A stretch of 64,000 nucleotides of DNA from Glycomyces arizonensis DSM 44726 (GTDB lineage Bacteria; Actinomycetota; Actinomycetes; Mycobacteriales; Micromonosporaceae). A program made the position numbers and the translations under genes. Positions 45,500 through 53,635 of the stretch are shown here, in pieces. The notes beneath the pieces were generated by a model. The model did not search any database. It saw nothing but the letters and a program-made list of their open reading frames with translations, and was not told the DNA's origin. Where the stretch lies: contig NZ_AXWO01000002.1 in the NCBI RefSeq assembly GCF_000482705.1, forward strand, positions 248,001 through 312,000. The letters run 5' to 3'. Every line of letters begins with the position of its first letter. Positions within the stretch are counted from its first letter, which is position 1.

Positions 45500-46909
45500 A
45501 TGAGTCCTGGTTCCCCCGACGACCGCGGGTCCAAAGGGCCTCGTCGCATCGATTGGAGCCGACTCCCCGGTCCAGGCAACGGTTCGGACGAGCCCCTGTC
45601 CTCGCAGAGCCGCCCGCGGCGCGGCCCCGACACGCCGCCCGAAGGCACGCCCGGCCGCCCCTCGACGCCCTCCGGCGGCATCCCCAGGCGGGACGCCACC
45701 CCGTCGGGCGGCATCCCGCGGCGCGGCGCCCCGTCGGCCGGAGGCCGTCCCCGACGCGCCTCGACGCCCTCCGGCGGCATCCCGAGACGGTCTCGGCAAC
45801 GCGACAGTGGCCAGCGCCCCGAGACGCCCCCGCGCGGAGGCATGCCACGCGCCGGCAGTGCCAATGGACGGCTCGCAAGCGTCGCCGAAGCTGGCCGCAC
45901 CGGCTCCCACCCGCAGGTGACCGGCGCCTACAACAGCGTGACCGGCGCCCACGAGCAGGTCGACCCGGCCTCGGCGCGCCGGTCCGGGAAGCGCCGCACC
46001 GGCAAGGACGGCGAGCCCGAGAGCCGCCTGTCGCAGCCGCACAAGCGCCACTACCTGTCGCTGTGGGTCGAGCTGCCGCTGCTGCTGGTGGTCGCCTTCT
46101 CCGCGGCGGTCCTGCTGCGCACCTTCGCCGTCCAGCCGTTCTACATCCCCTCGGGCTCGATGGAGCACACCCTCAACGTCGGCGACAAGGTCCTCGTCCT
46201 CAAGCTCACCGCCTCGCTGCGGACCCCGCAGCGCGGCGAGATCGTCGTCTTCCGCGGCACCGACGAGTGGGACCCCGAGTACCGGCCCAAGAGCGGCGGC
46301 ACGTTCCTGTCCGACTTCGGCACCGCCGTGCTCGACCTGATCGGCCTGGCCGAACCCGACGAGAAGGACTTCATCAAGCGGGTCATCGCGATCGGCGGCG
46401 ACACCGTCTCCTGCTGCGACGCCGACGGCAACGTCCAGGTGAACGGCGTCTCCCTGCACGAGGAGGAGTACGTCTACGACAACGCGCCGCTCGACGTCGA
46501 GCCCGGCAACTGCCATTCCAGGCGCTTCGATCCGGTGACCATCCCCGAAGGACACGTGTGGGTCATGGGCGACCACCGCGGCAATTCGCAGGACTCGCGC
46601 TGCCAGGGGCCGGTCCCGATCGAGAACATCATCGGTAGGGCGATCGCCCTGGTGTGGCCGACCGACCGCGCAAGGGAACTCGAGATTCCCTCGTCATTCG
46701 ATCCGGTGCAGGGCACCACCGGGCAGGACCCCGGCGGGGGCGGTGAGTCCACGGGGAACGAAGCGGCGGACGTGGCGTTCGACCACTGGCCCGGCCTGGG
46801 GCTCCAGGACCGCTCGACGCCCGCGGCCGTCCTGGCCCGGCGCAGGAAAGTCTCACCGCGCGTGGGCGTCCGGGCGGCCGCAGTGCGACCGCGTAGACTC
46901 GCACCGTGA
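45500..46909 (+). CDS. lepB: Signal peptidase I with long repetitive N-terminus
   Basis: 469 aa. The first 170 residues are disordered, with four copies of a TPSGGIPRR-like unit (about residues 54-97). Then come one membrane helix and the S26 peptidase domain. Catalytic Ser lies in IPSGSMEHTL, Lys in DFIKRVIAIGGD, and the VMGDHRGNSQDSR box D/E is intact. A second disordered tail of about 90 residues follows, ending at the start of the next lepB. The repeats are cytoplasmic by topology. Confidence 0.9.
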   Translation: MSPGSPDDRGSKGPRRIDWSRLPGPGNGSDEPLSSQSRPRRGPDTPPEGTPGRPSTPSGGIPRRDATPSGGIPRRGAPSAGGRPRRASTPSGGIPRRSRQRDSGQRPETPPRGGMPRAGSANGRLASVAEAGRTGSHPQVTGAYNSVTGAHEQVDPASARRSGKRRTGKDGEPESRLSQPHKRHYLSLWVELPLLLVVAFSAAVLLRTFAVQPFYIPSGSMEHTLNVGDKVLVLKLTASLRTPQRGEIVVFRGTDEWDPEYRPKSGGTFLSDFGTAVLDLIGLAEPDEKDFIKRVIAIGGDTVSCCDADGNVQVNGVSLHEEEYVYDNAPLDVEPGNCHSRRFDPVTIPEGHVWVMGDHRGNSQDSRCQGPVPIENIIGRAIALVWPTDRARELEIPSSFDPVQGTTGQDPGGGGESTGNEAADVAFDHWPGLGLQDRSTPAAVLARRRKVSPRVGVRAAAVRPRRLAP

Positions 46910-47604
46910 TCGAAGAAGGGCAAGCACCCGGCGCGGACAGCGGTGACGCCGAGGACTCATCCGAACAGCAGCCCGACCAGAAGAAGGGATCGTTCTGGAA
47001 AGAACTGCCGATCCTGCTCGGCGTGGCCATCCTGGTGGCCGTCGTGGTGCGGACGTTCGTCATCCAGACCTATTACATCCCTTCGGGTTCGATGGAGACC
47101 ACGCTCGATCTCGACGACCGGGTGCTGGTCAACAAGCTCGTCTACGACTTCTCGGAGCCCGAGCGCGGTGAGATCATCGTGTTCACCGCCCCCGAGTCCT
47201 GGCGCTCCGATCCCGACGAGGACGAGTTCATCAAGCGGGTCATCGCCACCGGCGGCGATCACATAGTGTGCTGCGACGACTCCGGAAGGATCACCGTCAA
47301 CGGCGAGCCGCTCGACGAGGACGGCTACATCTACGTCAATCCGCTGACCGGCGAGCAGGACGTGCCCTCGAAGGACGCCTTCGACGTCGTGGTGCCCGAA
47401 GGGCGCCTGTGGGTCATGGGGGACCACCGGCAGGCCTCCGGGGACTCGCGCGAGCGCTACATCCGCACCGGCGGCGACGTCGAGGCCTCCACGATCTCGG
47501 TGGACGCCGTGATCGGCAAGGCCTTCCTGCTGTTCTGGCCGTTCGACCACGGCAACTGGTTCACGATCCCCGAGACCTTCGAGGACGTCCCCGACCCGTC
47601 CTGA
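46906..47604 (+). CDS. lepB: Signal peptidase I (second copy)
   Basis: 232 aa. Short acidic N-terminus, one membrane anchor, then the S26 domain: Ser in IPSGSMETTL, Lys in FIKRVIATGGD, and VMGDHRQASGDSR. GTG start overlaps the first lepB stop by 4 nt; TAGACT 6 nt upstream suggests an internal leaderless promoter too. The two copies share the core but differ in insertions, a common actinomycete arrangement. Confidence 0.92.
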   Translation: MIEEGQAPGADSGDAEDSSEQQPDQKKGSFWKELPILLGVAILVAVVVRTFVIQTYYIPSGSMETTLDLDDRVLVNKLVYDFSEPERGEIIVFTAPESWRSDPDEDEFIKRVIATGGDHIVCCDDSGRITVNGEPLDEDGYIYVNPLTGEQDVPSKDAFDVVVPEGRLWVMGDHRQASGDSRERYIRTGGDVEASTISVDAVIGKAFLLFWPFDHGNWFTIPETFEDVPDPS

Positions 47605-47606
47605 CC

Positions 47607-48251
47607 GTGCTGCGCCCCACCGCTTCCCCGATGCGCCGCGACGGCGACCTGTACGCGCTCGAGGCGGCCCTGGAACGGCGCGGCCTCGGACCCGTCGCCG
47701 GCGTCGACGAGGCCGGGCGCGGCGCCTGCGCCGGCCCGCTCGTGGTGGCCGCGGTGCGCCTGCCGCCGAACGCGCGCCTCGCCGAGCTCGGCGATTCCAA
47801 GCTGCTGACCGAGGCCGCCCGCGAGCGCGTCTTCGAGCGGCTGCGCCGCAGCCGCGCCGAGACCGCCGTCGTCGCCTACGGCCCGGACGAGATCGACCGG
47901 CGCGGCGTCGGGGTGTGCAACCTCGAAGGGATGCGCCTGGCCGTCGCGAGGCTCGCTACGAGGCCCGGTTACGTCCTCACTGACGGCTTCCCCGTCGCCG
48001 GGATGCCCGCCGCCGGCCTCGGCGTGGTGAAGGGCGACCGGACCGCCGCGTGCGTCGCCGCCGCGGGGGTGGTCGCGAAGGTCACTCGCGATCGCCTCAT
48101 GGGGGAGTTGGACGAGCGTTATCCCCGCTACGGTTTCGCCGTGCACAAGGGTTACGGGACGGCCGCGCACGAGGCGGCGCTGCGCCGGTGGGGCCCGTGC
48201 GAGCAGCACCGGATGTCGTATGCGAACGTGGCGGCGCACCGTGCGGCGTGA
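47607..48251 (+). CDS. rnhB: Ribonuclease HII
   Basis: 214 aa, removes RNA from RNA-DNA hybrids. Catalytic Asp/Glu occur in GVDEAGRGACAG, another Asp in VLTDGFP, with the YPRYGFAVHKGYGTAAH C-terminal motif. GTG at 47607 follows the lepB stop by 2 nt; ATG 47631 is an alternative. The following 227 nt to DUF2469 show nothing else. Confidence 0.94.
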   Translation: MLRPTASPMRRDGDLYALEAALERRGLGPVAGVDEAGRGACAGPLVVAAVRLPPNARLAELGDSKLLTEAARERVFERLRRSRAETAVVAYGPDEIDRRGVGVCNLEGMRLAVARLATRPGYVLTDGFPVAGMPAAGLGVVKGDRTAACVAAAGVVAKVTRDRLMGELDERYPRYGFAVHKGYGTAAHEAALRRWGPCEQHRMSYANVAAHRAA

Positions 48252-48481
48252 GAGGCGGATCGAGACCGCGGCGCCCAATGAGGCCGTTGCCGGAGGCGGC
48301 GGCGCGAACGAGGTGGTCGCCGCGCCCGCATCGACCACCGAGGCGCCGTCTGCGGACACCCGCGTTCGCCGGCCCGTCGCCGCACGTGGGGACATGCCTT
48401 GGCCGTCATGTCGACGCCTGCGGGGACAGGCTTTCCCGCTCGCACTATCGTGGGAATGGCCGTTGAGACGAAGGAGCAGTG

Positions 48482-48784
48482 TTGAGCGCCGAGGACCTCG
48501 AGAAGTACGAGACCGACATGGAACTCCAGCTGTACCGCGAGTACCGCGACATCGTGCGGCAGTTCACCTACGTCGTCGAGACCGAGCGGCGGTTCTACCT
48601 GGCCAACGCGGTGGAGGTCAACGTCAGGGGCGCGGACGCCGAGACCTACTTCGAGGTCGAGATGACCGACGCGTGGGTGTGGGACATGTACCGCCCGGCC
48701 CGTTTCGTCAAGCACGTGCGCGTCCTGACCTTCAAGGACGTCAACGTCGAAGAACTCGACAAACCGGACATGACGCTGCCTTAA
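48482..48784 (+). CDS. DUF2469 protein
   Basis: 100 aa, (M)SAEDLEKYETDMELQLYREYRDIVRQFTYVVETERRFYLANAVEVNV. A very conserved actinobacterial protein of unknown function, always near rnhB. TTG at 48482 gives a 5-nt spacer to AAGGAG (48471-48476); a GTG at 48479 is too close. Confidence 0.9.
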   Translation: MSAEDLEKYETDMELQLYREYRDIVRQFTYVVETERRFYLANAVEVNVRGADAETYFEVEMTDAWVWDMYRPARFVKHVRVLTFKDVNVEELDKPDMTLP

Positions 48785-48796
48785 CAGCGCCTGCTT

Positions 48797-48919
48797 CAAA
48801 TCCTATAGGATATATTGTATAGGAAATATCTATCGCACTCATAATTATAGGACATACTCTATATTCTATAAGATATAGCGAGAATGAACTTATAGATTAT
48901 AAAATATATCCTATAATCT
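48797..48919. repeat. A+T-rich modular island 4
   Basis: About 123 nt, the longest of four islands. It has TATATCCTATAA (48905-48916) and a 12-bp perfect palindrome ATCCTATAGGAT (48800-48811) built from the same words in both orientations. It lies after the DUF2469 stop and before pdtaS, whose own -10 lies outside it (48980 region). No terminator hairpin with GC stem is seen at this junction. Confidence 0.75.
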
Positions 48920-48990
48920 CCTGGAGTGCGCCGTTTCGGCGGCGAAAACCGTCTACGGGCCTCGGCCGGGTGCGCGGCTAATATTGTCCG

Positions 48991-50472
48991 GTGTCAACAC
49001 TCCGTGATGTCGTCAGTGCCCACACCGACCTGTCGTCGAACTCCGCCGCCCACCTCCAGCGGCTCGTGGCCGAATGGCAGCTGCTCGCCGACCTCTCCTT
49101 CGCGGACTTCCTGCTGTGGGGCGCGGTCAAGGACCACCCGGGCCGGTTCGTCTGCCTCGCCCAGGTCCGGCCCACCACGGGCCCCACCGCCTACGAGGAG
49201 GACCAGGTCGGCCGCCTCCTCGAAGGCGAGGACGCGGCGCACCTGAACGTCGCCTTCACCGAAGGCCGCATCTTCCGCGAAGGCGACCCGGTCTGGCGCG
49301 GCGACGTCGCCGCCCGCCACGAGGCCATCCCGGTCCGCCGCCGCGACCGCAGCCAGATCATCGCCGTCGCCGCCCGCGACACCAACCTCTCCGACACGCG
49401 CAGCCCCTCCCACCTCGAACTCAACTACCTCAAGACCGCCGACTACCTCGTCCAGATGCTCACCGACGGCGGCTTCCCGCCGCCGCTCCTGCCCGGCGAG
49501 CCGACCACGGCGCCGCGCATCGGCGACGGCCTGGTCCGCATCGGCGCCGACGGCCTGGTCCGCTACGCCTCCCCGAACGCCCTCTCGGCGTATCGCCGCA
49601 TGGGCGTCACCGGTCACCTGAGGGACCGCGACCTCGCCGAGCTCACCCGCAGCCTCCCGGCCGACCCCGAGGCCGGTGCGGATGCGGCCCGCCGCATCGC
49701 GGGCGCCCTCGCGGGCGGCACGCCCCGCCGCAAGGAGATCGAGGCCAAAGGCGCGACGGTGCTCATGCGCGCCCTGCCGCTGCGCCCCGGCGGCAAGGCC
49801 GCCGGGGCGCTCGTCCTCGTGCGCGACATCACCGAGGTCCGGCGCCTCGACCGCGAGCTGGTCACCAAGGACGCCACGATCCGCGAGATCCACCACCGCG
49901 TCAAGAACAACCTCCAGACCGTCGCCGCGCTGCTGCGCCTCCAGGCGCGCCGCGTCGGCTCGCCGCAGGCGCGCGTCTCCCTTGAGGAGTCGGTACGCCG
50001 CGTCGCCTCGATCGCACTGGTCCACGAGACGCTCGCCCAGTCCTCCGATGAGTCGGTCGGCTTCGACCAGATCGTCGACCGCGTCGCGTCCATGGCCGTC
50101 GAGGTCTCCGTCGCCGAGTCGAAGGTCACGCTCCGGCGCGAGGGCACCTTCGGGGTGCTGCCGAGCGAGTACGCCACGCCGCTGGTCATGGTCGTCAACG
50201 AGCTCATCCAGAACGCCGTCGAGCACGCCTACCCGCCCGGGCAGGAGGGCGAGGTCGTCATCGGCGTCGCCCGCGACGGCGACCGCTTCCGCGTCACCGT
50301 CTCCGACCAGGGTAAAGGCCTGCCCGAAGGCTTCAGGATCGCGGGCTCGAACCGCCTCGGCCTCCAGATCGTCCACACCCTCGTCACGGGGGAGTTGCGC
50401 GGCACCATCGACATGCATCCGAGGGCGGACGGCGGCGGCACTGAGGCCGTCGTCGACTTCGCTCTCCAGTGA
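48991..50472 (+). CDS. pdtaS: Two-component sensor histidine kinase PdtaS
   Basis: 493 aa, cytosolic. The GAF domain (about 1-150), PAS domain (about 170-280), HisKA_2 dimerisation domain (REIHHRVKNNLQTVAALLRLQARR, phospho-acceptor His) and HATPase (NELIQNAVEHAYPP, DQGKGLPEGF) are complete. In mycobacteria it signals to the antiterminator PdtaR. GTG start; TAATAT ends 6 nt upstream, so probably leaderless. The stop codon lies inside the first unit of a 45-bp tandem repeat, so expansions do not alter this protein unless the stop mutates. Confidence 0.93.
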   Translation: MSTLRDVVSAHTDLSSNSAAHLQRLVAEWQLLADLSFADFLLWGAVKDHPGRFVCLAQVRPTTGPTAYEEDQVGRLLEGEDAAHLNVAFTEGRIFREGDPVWRGDVAARHEAIPVRRRDRSQIIAVAARDTNLSDTRSPSHLELNYLKTADYLVQMLTDGGFPPPLLPGEPTTAPRIGDGLVRIGADGLVRYASPNALSAYRRMGVTGHLRDRDLAELTRSLPADPEAGADAARRIAGALAGGTPRRKEIEAKGATVLMRALPLRPGGKAAGALVLVRDITEVRRLDRELVTKDATIREIHHRVKNNLQTVAALLRLQARRVGSPQARVSLEESVRRVASIALVHETLAQSSDESVGFDQIVDRVASMAVEVSVAESKVTLRREGTFGVLPSEYATPLVMVVNELIQNAVEHAYPPGQEGEVVIGVARDGDRFRVTVSDQGKGLPEGFRIAGSNRLGLQIVHTLVTGELRGTIDMHPRADGGGTEAVVDFALQ

Positions 50473-50645
50473 CGGAGGAGCGGAGGGCGAAGCAGAGGGC
50501 GCAGTGCTCTCCAGTGGCGAAGGAGCGGAGGGCGAAGCAGAGGGCGCAGTGCTCTCCAGTGGCGAAGGAGCGGAGGGCGAAGCAGAGGGCGCGGCGCTCT
50601 CCAGTGACGGAGGAGCGGAGGGCACAGTGCCCTCCAGCGGCGAAG
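50462..50645 (+). repeat. 45-bp minisatellite over the pdtaS stop
   Basis: Three full 45-bp units (50462-50506, 50507-50551, 50552-50596), a 33-bp unit lacking 12 bp (50597-50629) and a partial unit (to 50645). Units 2 and 3 differ at four positions or fewer. The unit is a multiple of three, and in units 2 and 3 the pdtaS stop TGA is TGG. No spacers of differing sequence are present, so this is not CRISPR. Confidence 0.9.
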
Positions 50646-50870
50646 AACGAATCGGGGCGCCGTGCCCTCCCGGGGAAGATCGCGGCGGGTGCGGCACCCT
50701 TCGCTGAGCTCACCACGCCAAGATCGACGGCTCTCTATCCACTGCACGGCGTCCGCAGTGCTCGCGACCGGCGTGTCCTCGGACACAAGCCCGGTGCCCG
50801 TTCGTCGCGCCGTGTCCAGTAACCGGGACAGCGGGTGCTCTTCGCCGGGAACTATGTCATGCTTGCAGGC
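50646..50870. other. Gene-free stretch before the leader peptide
   Basis: No gene found. CATGCT (about 50859-50864) ends 6-7 nt before the leader-peptide ATG and is the likely -10 of the sulfite-reduction operon. Confidence 0.35.
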
Positions 50871-50960
50871 ATGTCTCGCGCACACGGACTCCGACTGGTG
50901 GCACGTCGCCACGTCGACTTCTGCCGTGTGTTCAGCGCCGCCTGTCTGATGCGCGCTTAA
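50871..50960 (+). CDS. Cysteine-containing leader peptide upstream of sulfite reductase
   Basis: 29 aa, MSRAHGLRLVARRHVDFCRV, then FSAACLMRA. Actinomycetes often have short leader peptides of the form R-(R/S)-H-(V/I)-D-(L/F)-x-R-x-x-S-A-x-C ahead of sulfur-assimilation genes, where cysteine supply is sensed by translation. RRHVDFCRVFSAAC fits that pattern. The ATG is probably also the transcription start. It ends 60 nt before the sulfite reductase GTG. Confidence 0.8.
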   Translation: MSRAHGLRLVARRHVDFCRVFSAACLMRA

Positions 50961-51020
50961 ACCGCTTCCGGCTTTCCGCCGTCGAACCGTGCCACACCCG
51001 TGTCTGCATTCAGGAGTACT

Positions 51021-52682
51021 GTGCCAACCTCAACGCGCAAACCCAGCCGCCCGAAAGGCCAGGGCCAATGGGCCATGGGCCACCGGGAGCCGCTCAACAA
51101 GAATGAGCAGTCCAAAAAGGACGACCACCCGCTCAACGTGCGGCAGCGCATCGAGGGCATCTACGCACACGGCGGCTTCGACTCGATCGACCCGGCCGAC
51201 ATGCGCGGCCGCTTCCGCTGGTGGGGCCTGTACACGCAGCGCCGTCCCGGCATCGAGGGCGGCAGGACCGCCATGCTCGAAGACGAGGAGCTCGAAGACC
51301 GCTACTTCATGATGCGCGTGCGCATCGACGGCGGCCAGCTCACCGCCGAGCAGCTGCGCGTCATCGCCGGGATCTCCCAGGAGTTCGCTCGCGACACCGC
51401 CGACCTCACCAACCGCCAGAACATCCAGTTCCACTGGGTCCGCATCGAGGACGTCCCTGAGATCTGGCGCCGCCTCGAAGCGGTCGGCCTGGACACCCAG
51501 GAGGCCTGCGGCGACTGCCCGCGCGTCATCATCGGTTCTCCCGTAGCGGGGGTCTCGGCCGACGAGGTCATCGACCCGACCGAGCAGATCCGCGAGCTCC
51601 ACGACCGCTACATCGGCGACAAGAGCCTGGCGAACCTGCCGCGCAAGTACAAGACCTCGATCTCCTGGCTGCCGGACAACCCTTACGAGACCAACGACTT
51701 CTCGCTGGTCGGCGCCCACCATCCCGAGCATGGGCCGGGCTTCGACCTGTGGGTCGGCGGCGGCCTGTCGACCAACCCGATCTTCGCCCAGCGTCTCGGC
51801 GTGTGGGTCGCGCAAGAGGACATCGTCGACGTCTGGCTCGGGGTCACGAGCATCTTCCGCGACTGGGGCTACCGGCGCATGCGCAACCGCGCCCGCCTGA
51901 AGTTCCTCGTCCAGGACTGGGGCGTGGAGAAGTTCCGTGAGGTCCTCGAGTCCGAGGCCTACCTCGGACGCAAGCTCCCCGACCTCGACGCCCCGCCGCT
52001 GCCCGAGAAGCTCATCGACCACATCGGCGTCCACAAGCAGCGCGACGGCAACTACTACATCGGCACCGCCCCGGTCGTCGGGCGCGTCAGCGGCACCCTC
52101 CTCGGGCAGTTCGCCGACATCGCCGAGAAGTACGGCTCCGACCGCATCGGCACCACGTCGCTGCAGAAGCTCCTGCTGCTCGACGTGCCCGCCGACCGCG
52201 TCGACGAGGCCGTGGCCGACCTCGACGGCATCGGGCTGACCGCCAACCCGTCGCCCTGGCGCCAGTCCACCATGGCCTGCACCGGCATCCAGTTCTGCAA
52301 ACTGGCCATCGTCGACACCAAGGAGCGCTCGCGGGAGCTCGTCGCCGAGCTCGAGAAGCGCGTCCCCGAACTCGACGTGCCGATCTCGGTCCACTTCAAC
52401 GGCTGCCCCAACGCCTGCGCCCGCACCCAGACCGGTGACATCGGCCTCAAGGGCCAGCTGGTCATGGTCGACGGCCGCCAGGTCGAGGGCTTCCAGGTCC
52501 ACCTCGGCGGCGGGCACGCCGTCGACGCGGCCCTGGGACGCAAGCCCCGCGGCCTCAAGGTGGCCTCCGCCGACCTCGGCGAGTACATCGAGCGCATCAC
52601 CCGCCGTTTCCTCGCAGGGAGGACCGAAGGCGAGACGTTCGCGCACTGGGCCAATCGAGCTGAAGAAGCGGAACTGAAATGA
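51021..52682 (+). CDS. sir: Ferredoxin-dependent sulfite (nitrite/sulfite) reductase
   Basis: 553 aa, reduces sulfite to sulfide with siroheme and a 4Fe-4S cluster. The cluster cysteines are in ACTGIQFC and NGCPNAC, the repeats of the two reductase modules are visible, and WGLYTQRR lies near the start where the Tyr of a Tyr-Cys crosslink is found in sulfite reductases. AGGAG lies 4 nt before the GTG. In an operon with cysH, so sulfite rather than nitrite is the likely substrate. Confidence 0.93.
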   Translation: MPTSTRKPSRPKGQGQWAMGHREPLNKNEQSKKDDHPLNVRQRIEGIYAHGGFDSIDPADMRGRFRWWGLYTQRRPGIEGGRTAMLEDEELEDRYFMMRVRIDGGQLTAEQLRVIAGISQEFARDTADLTNRQNIQFHWVRIEDVPEIWRRLEAVGLDTQEACGDCPRVIIGSPVAGVSADEVIDPTEQIRELHDRYIGDKSLANLPRKYKTSISWLPDNPYETNDFSLVGAHHPEHGPGFDLWVGGGLSTNPIFAQRLGVWVAQEDIVDVWLGVTSIFRDWGYRRMRNRARLKFLVQDWGVEKFREVLESEAYLGRKLPDLDAPPLPEKLIDHIGVHKQRDGNYYIGTAPVVGRVSGTLLGQFADIAEKYGSDRIGTTSLQKLLLLDVPADRVDEAVADLDGIGLTANPSPWRQSTMACTGIQFCKLAIVDTKERSRELVAELEKRVPELDVPISVHFNGCPNACARTQTGDIGLKGQLVMVDGRQVEGFQVHLGGGHAVDAALGRKPRGLKVASADLGEYIERITRRFLAGRTEGETFAHWANRAEEAELK

Positions 52683-52924
52683 GCGGCCGGGTCGTCCCCT
52701 ACCAGTGCCCCTACTGCGGCGAGGAAGACCTCAGGCCTTACGAACCAGAGGGCGATGAAGACGTCGTAAGCGGCGCCTGGCACTGCCGGGGCTGCACCCG
52801 CGTCTTCACGCTCGAATACCGCGGAATGGCCGCACCGCGGGCCATGGCAGCGCCGCCATCGCCCTCCGCGACCGACCCGCACCACCCAGGCGGCCACCAG
52901 CCGCCCGACCCCGAACCGGAGTAA
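52679..52924 (+). CDS. Small zinc-ribbon protein of the sulfite-reduction operon
   Basis: 81 aa. C10-x2-C13 and C36-x2-C39 form a probable zinc ribbon or rubredoxin-like metal site in the first 45 residues; the rest is a Pro/Ala/His tail. ATG overlaps the sir stop by 4 nt and cysH follows after 3 nt, so it is coupled to both. Function unknown; an electron-transfer or assembly role with Sir/CysH is only inferred. Confidence 0.8.
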   Translation: MSGRVVPYQCPYCGEEDLRPYEPEGDEDVVSGAWHCRGCTRVFTLEYRGMAAPRAMAAPPSPSATDPHHPGGHQPPDPEPE

Positions 52925-52927
52925 AGC

Positions 52928-53635
52928 ATGACTGTTACGACGAACCGGGACCCCTTTGAGCTCCGCGACCTCGCCACCGACGCGGGCAAGCGGCTCGAAG
53001 ACGCCTCAGCGACCGACATTCTCGAATGGGCCGTCGGCGAGTTCGGCGAGCGCTTCTGTGTGACCTCGTCGATGGCCGACGCCGCCGTCGTCCACCTCGC
53101 CTCGAAAGTCGCCCCCGGCATCGACGTGGTCTTCCTCGACACCGGGCTGCACTTCCCCGAGACCCTCCAGGTCCGCGACTTCGTGGCCTCGACCATGGAC
53201 GTCAACGTGCGCTCGATCCAGCCCGACCAGTCGGTGCTGTCCCAGGACGGCGAGTTCGGACCCAGGCTGTTCGAGCGCGCCCCCGACGAGTGCTGCGCGC
53301 TGCGCAAGGTGCTGCCGCTGAACACCGCGCTGGCCGACTACGACGCCTGGGCCACCGGCCTGCGGCGCGACGAGGGTCCGACCCGGGCGAGCACCCGCGT
53401 CGTCGACTTCGACGTGACCCGCAGGAAGGTCAAGGTCTCCCCGATCGCCAGGTGGACCGAGGCCGACCAGCTCGCCTACATCGAGCGCTACGACATCCCG
53501 GTCAACCCGCTGCTGAAGGACGGCTACCGCTCCGTCGGCTGCTGGCCGTGCACGCGGCGCACCGCCCCGGGGGAGGACCCGCGGGCGGGCCGTTGGGCCG
53601 CGTTCGACAAGACCGAGTGCGGACTGCATGTCTGA
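52928..53635 (+). CDS. cysH: Adenylyl-sulfate reductase (thioredoxin-dependent, CysH)
   Basis: 235 aa. The cluster-binding pairs C122-C123 and C204-x2-C207 mark the 4Fe-4S type that uses APS rather than PAPS. VTSSMADAAVVHLA is the P-loop-like site, DTGLHFPET follows, and the C-terminal ECGLH (C230) is the thiosulfonate Cys. Overlaps the chelatase gene by 8 nt. Confidence 0.94.
   Translation: MTVTTNRDPFELRDLATDAGKRLEDASATDILEWAVGEFGERFCVTSSMADAAVVHLASKVAPGIDVVFLDTGLHFPETLQVRDFVASTMDVNVRSIQPDQSVLSQDGEFGPRLFERAPDECCALRKVLPLNTALADYDAWATGLRRDEGPTRASTRVVDFDVTRRKVKVSPIARWTEADQLAYIERYDIPVNPLLKDGYRSVGCWPCTRRTAPGEDPRAGRWAAFDKTECGLHV

Noticed and set aside
48220-48478. Extra gene between rnhB and DUF2469
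   Set aside because: The frames there are Arg/Ala-rich by composition only and overlap both neighbours.
50462-50645. CRISPR array
   Set aside because: The units are contiguous 45-bp repeats without differing spacers, and the first overlaps a coding end; this is a minisatellite. No cas genes are present.
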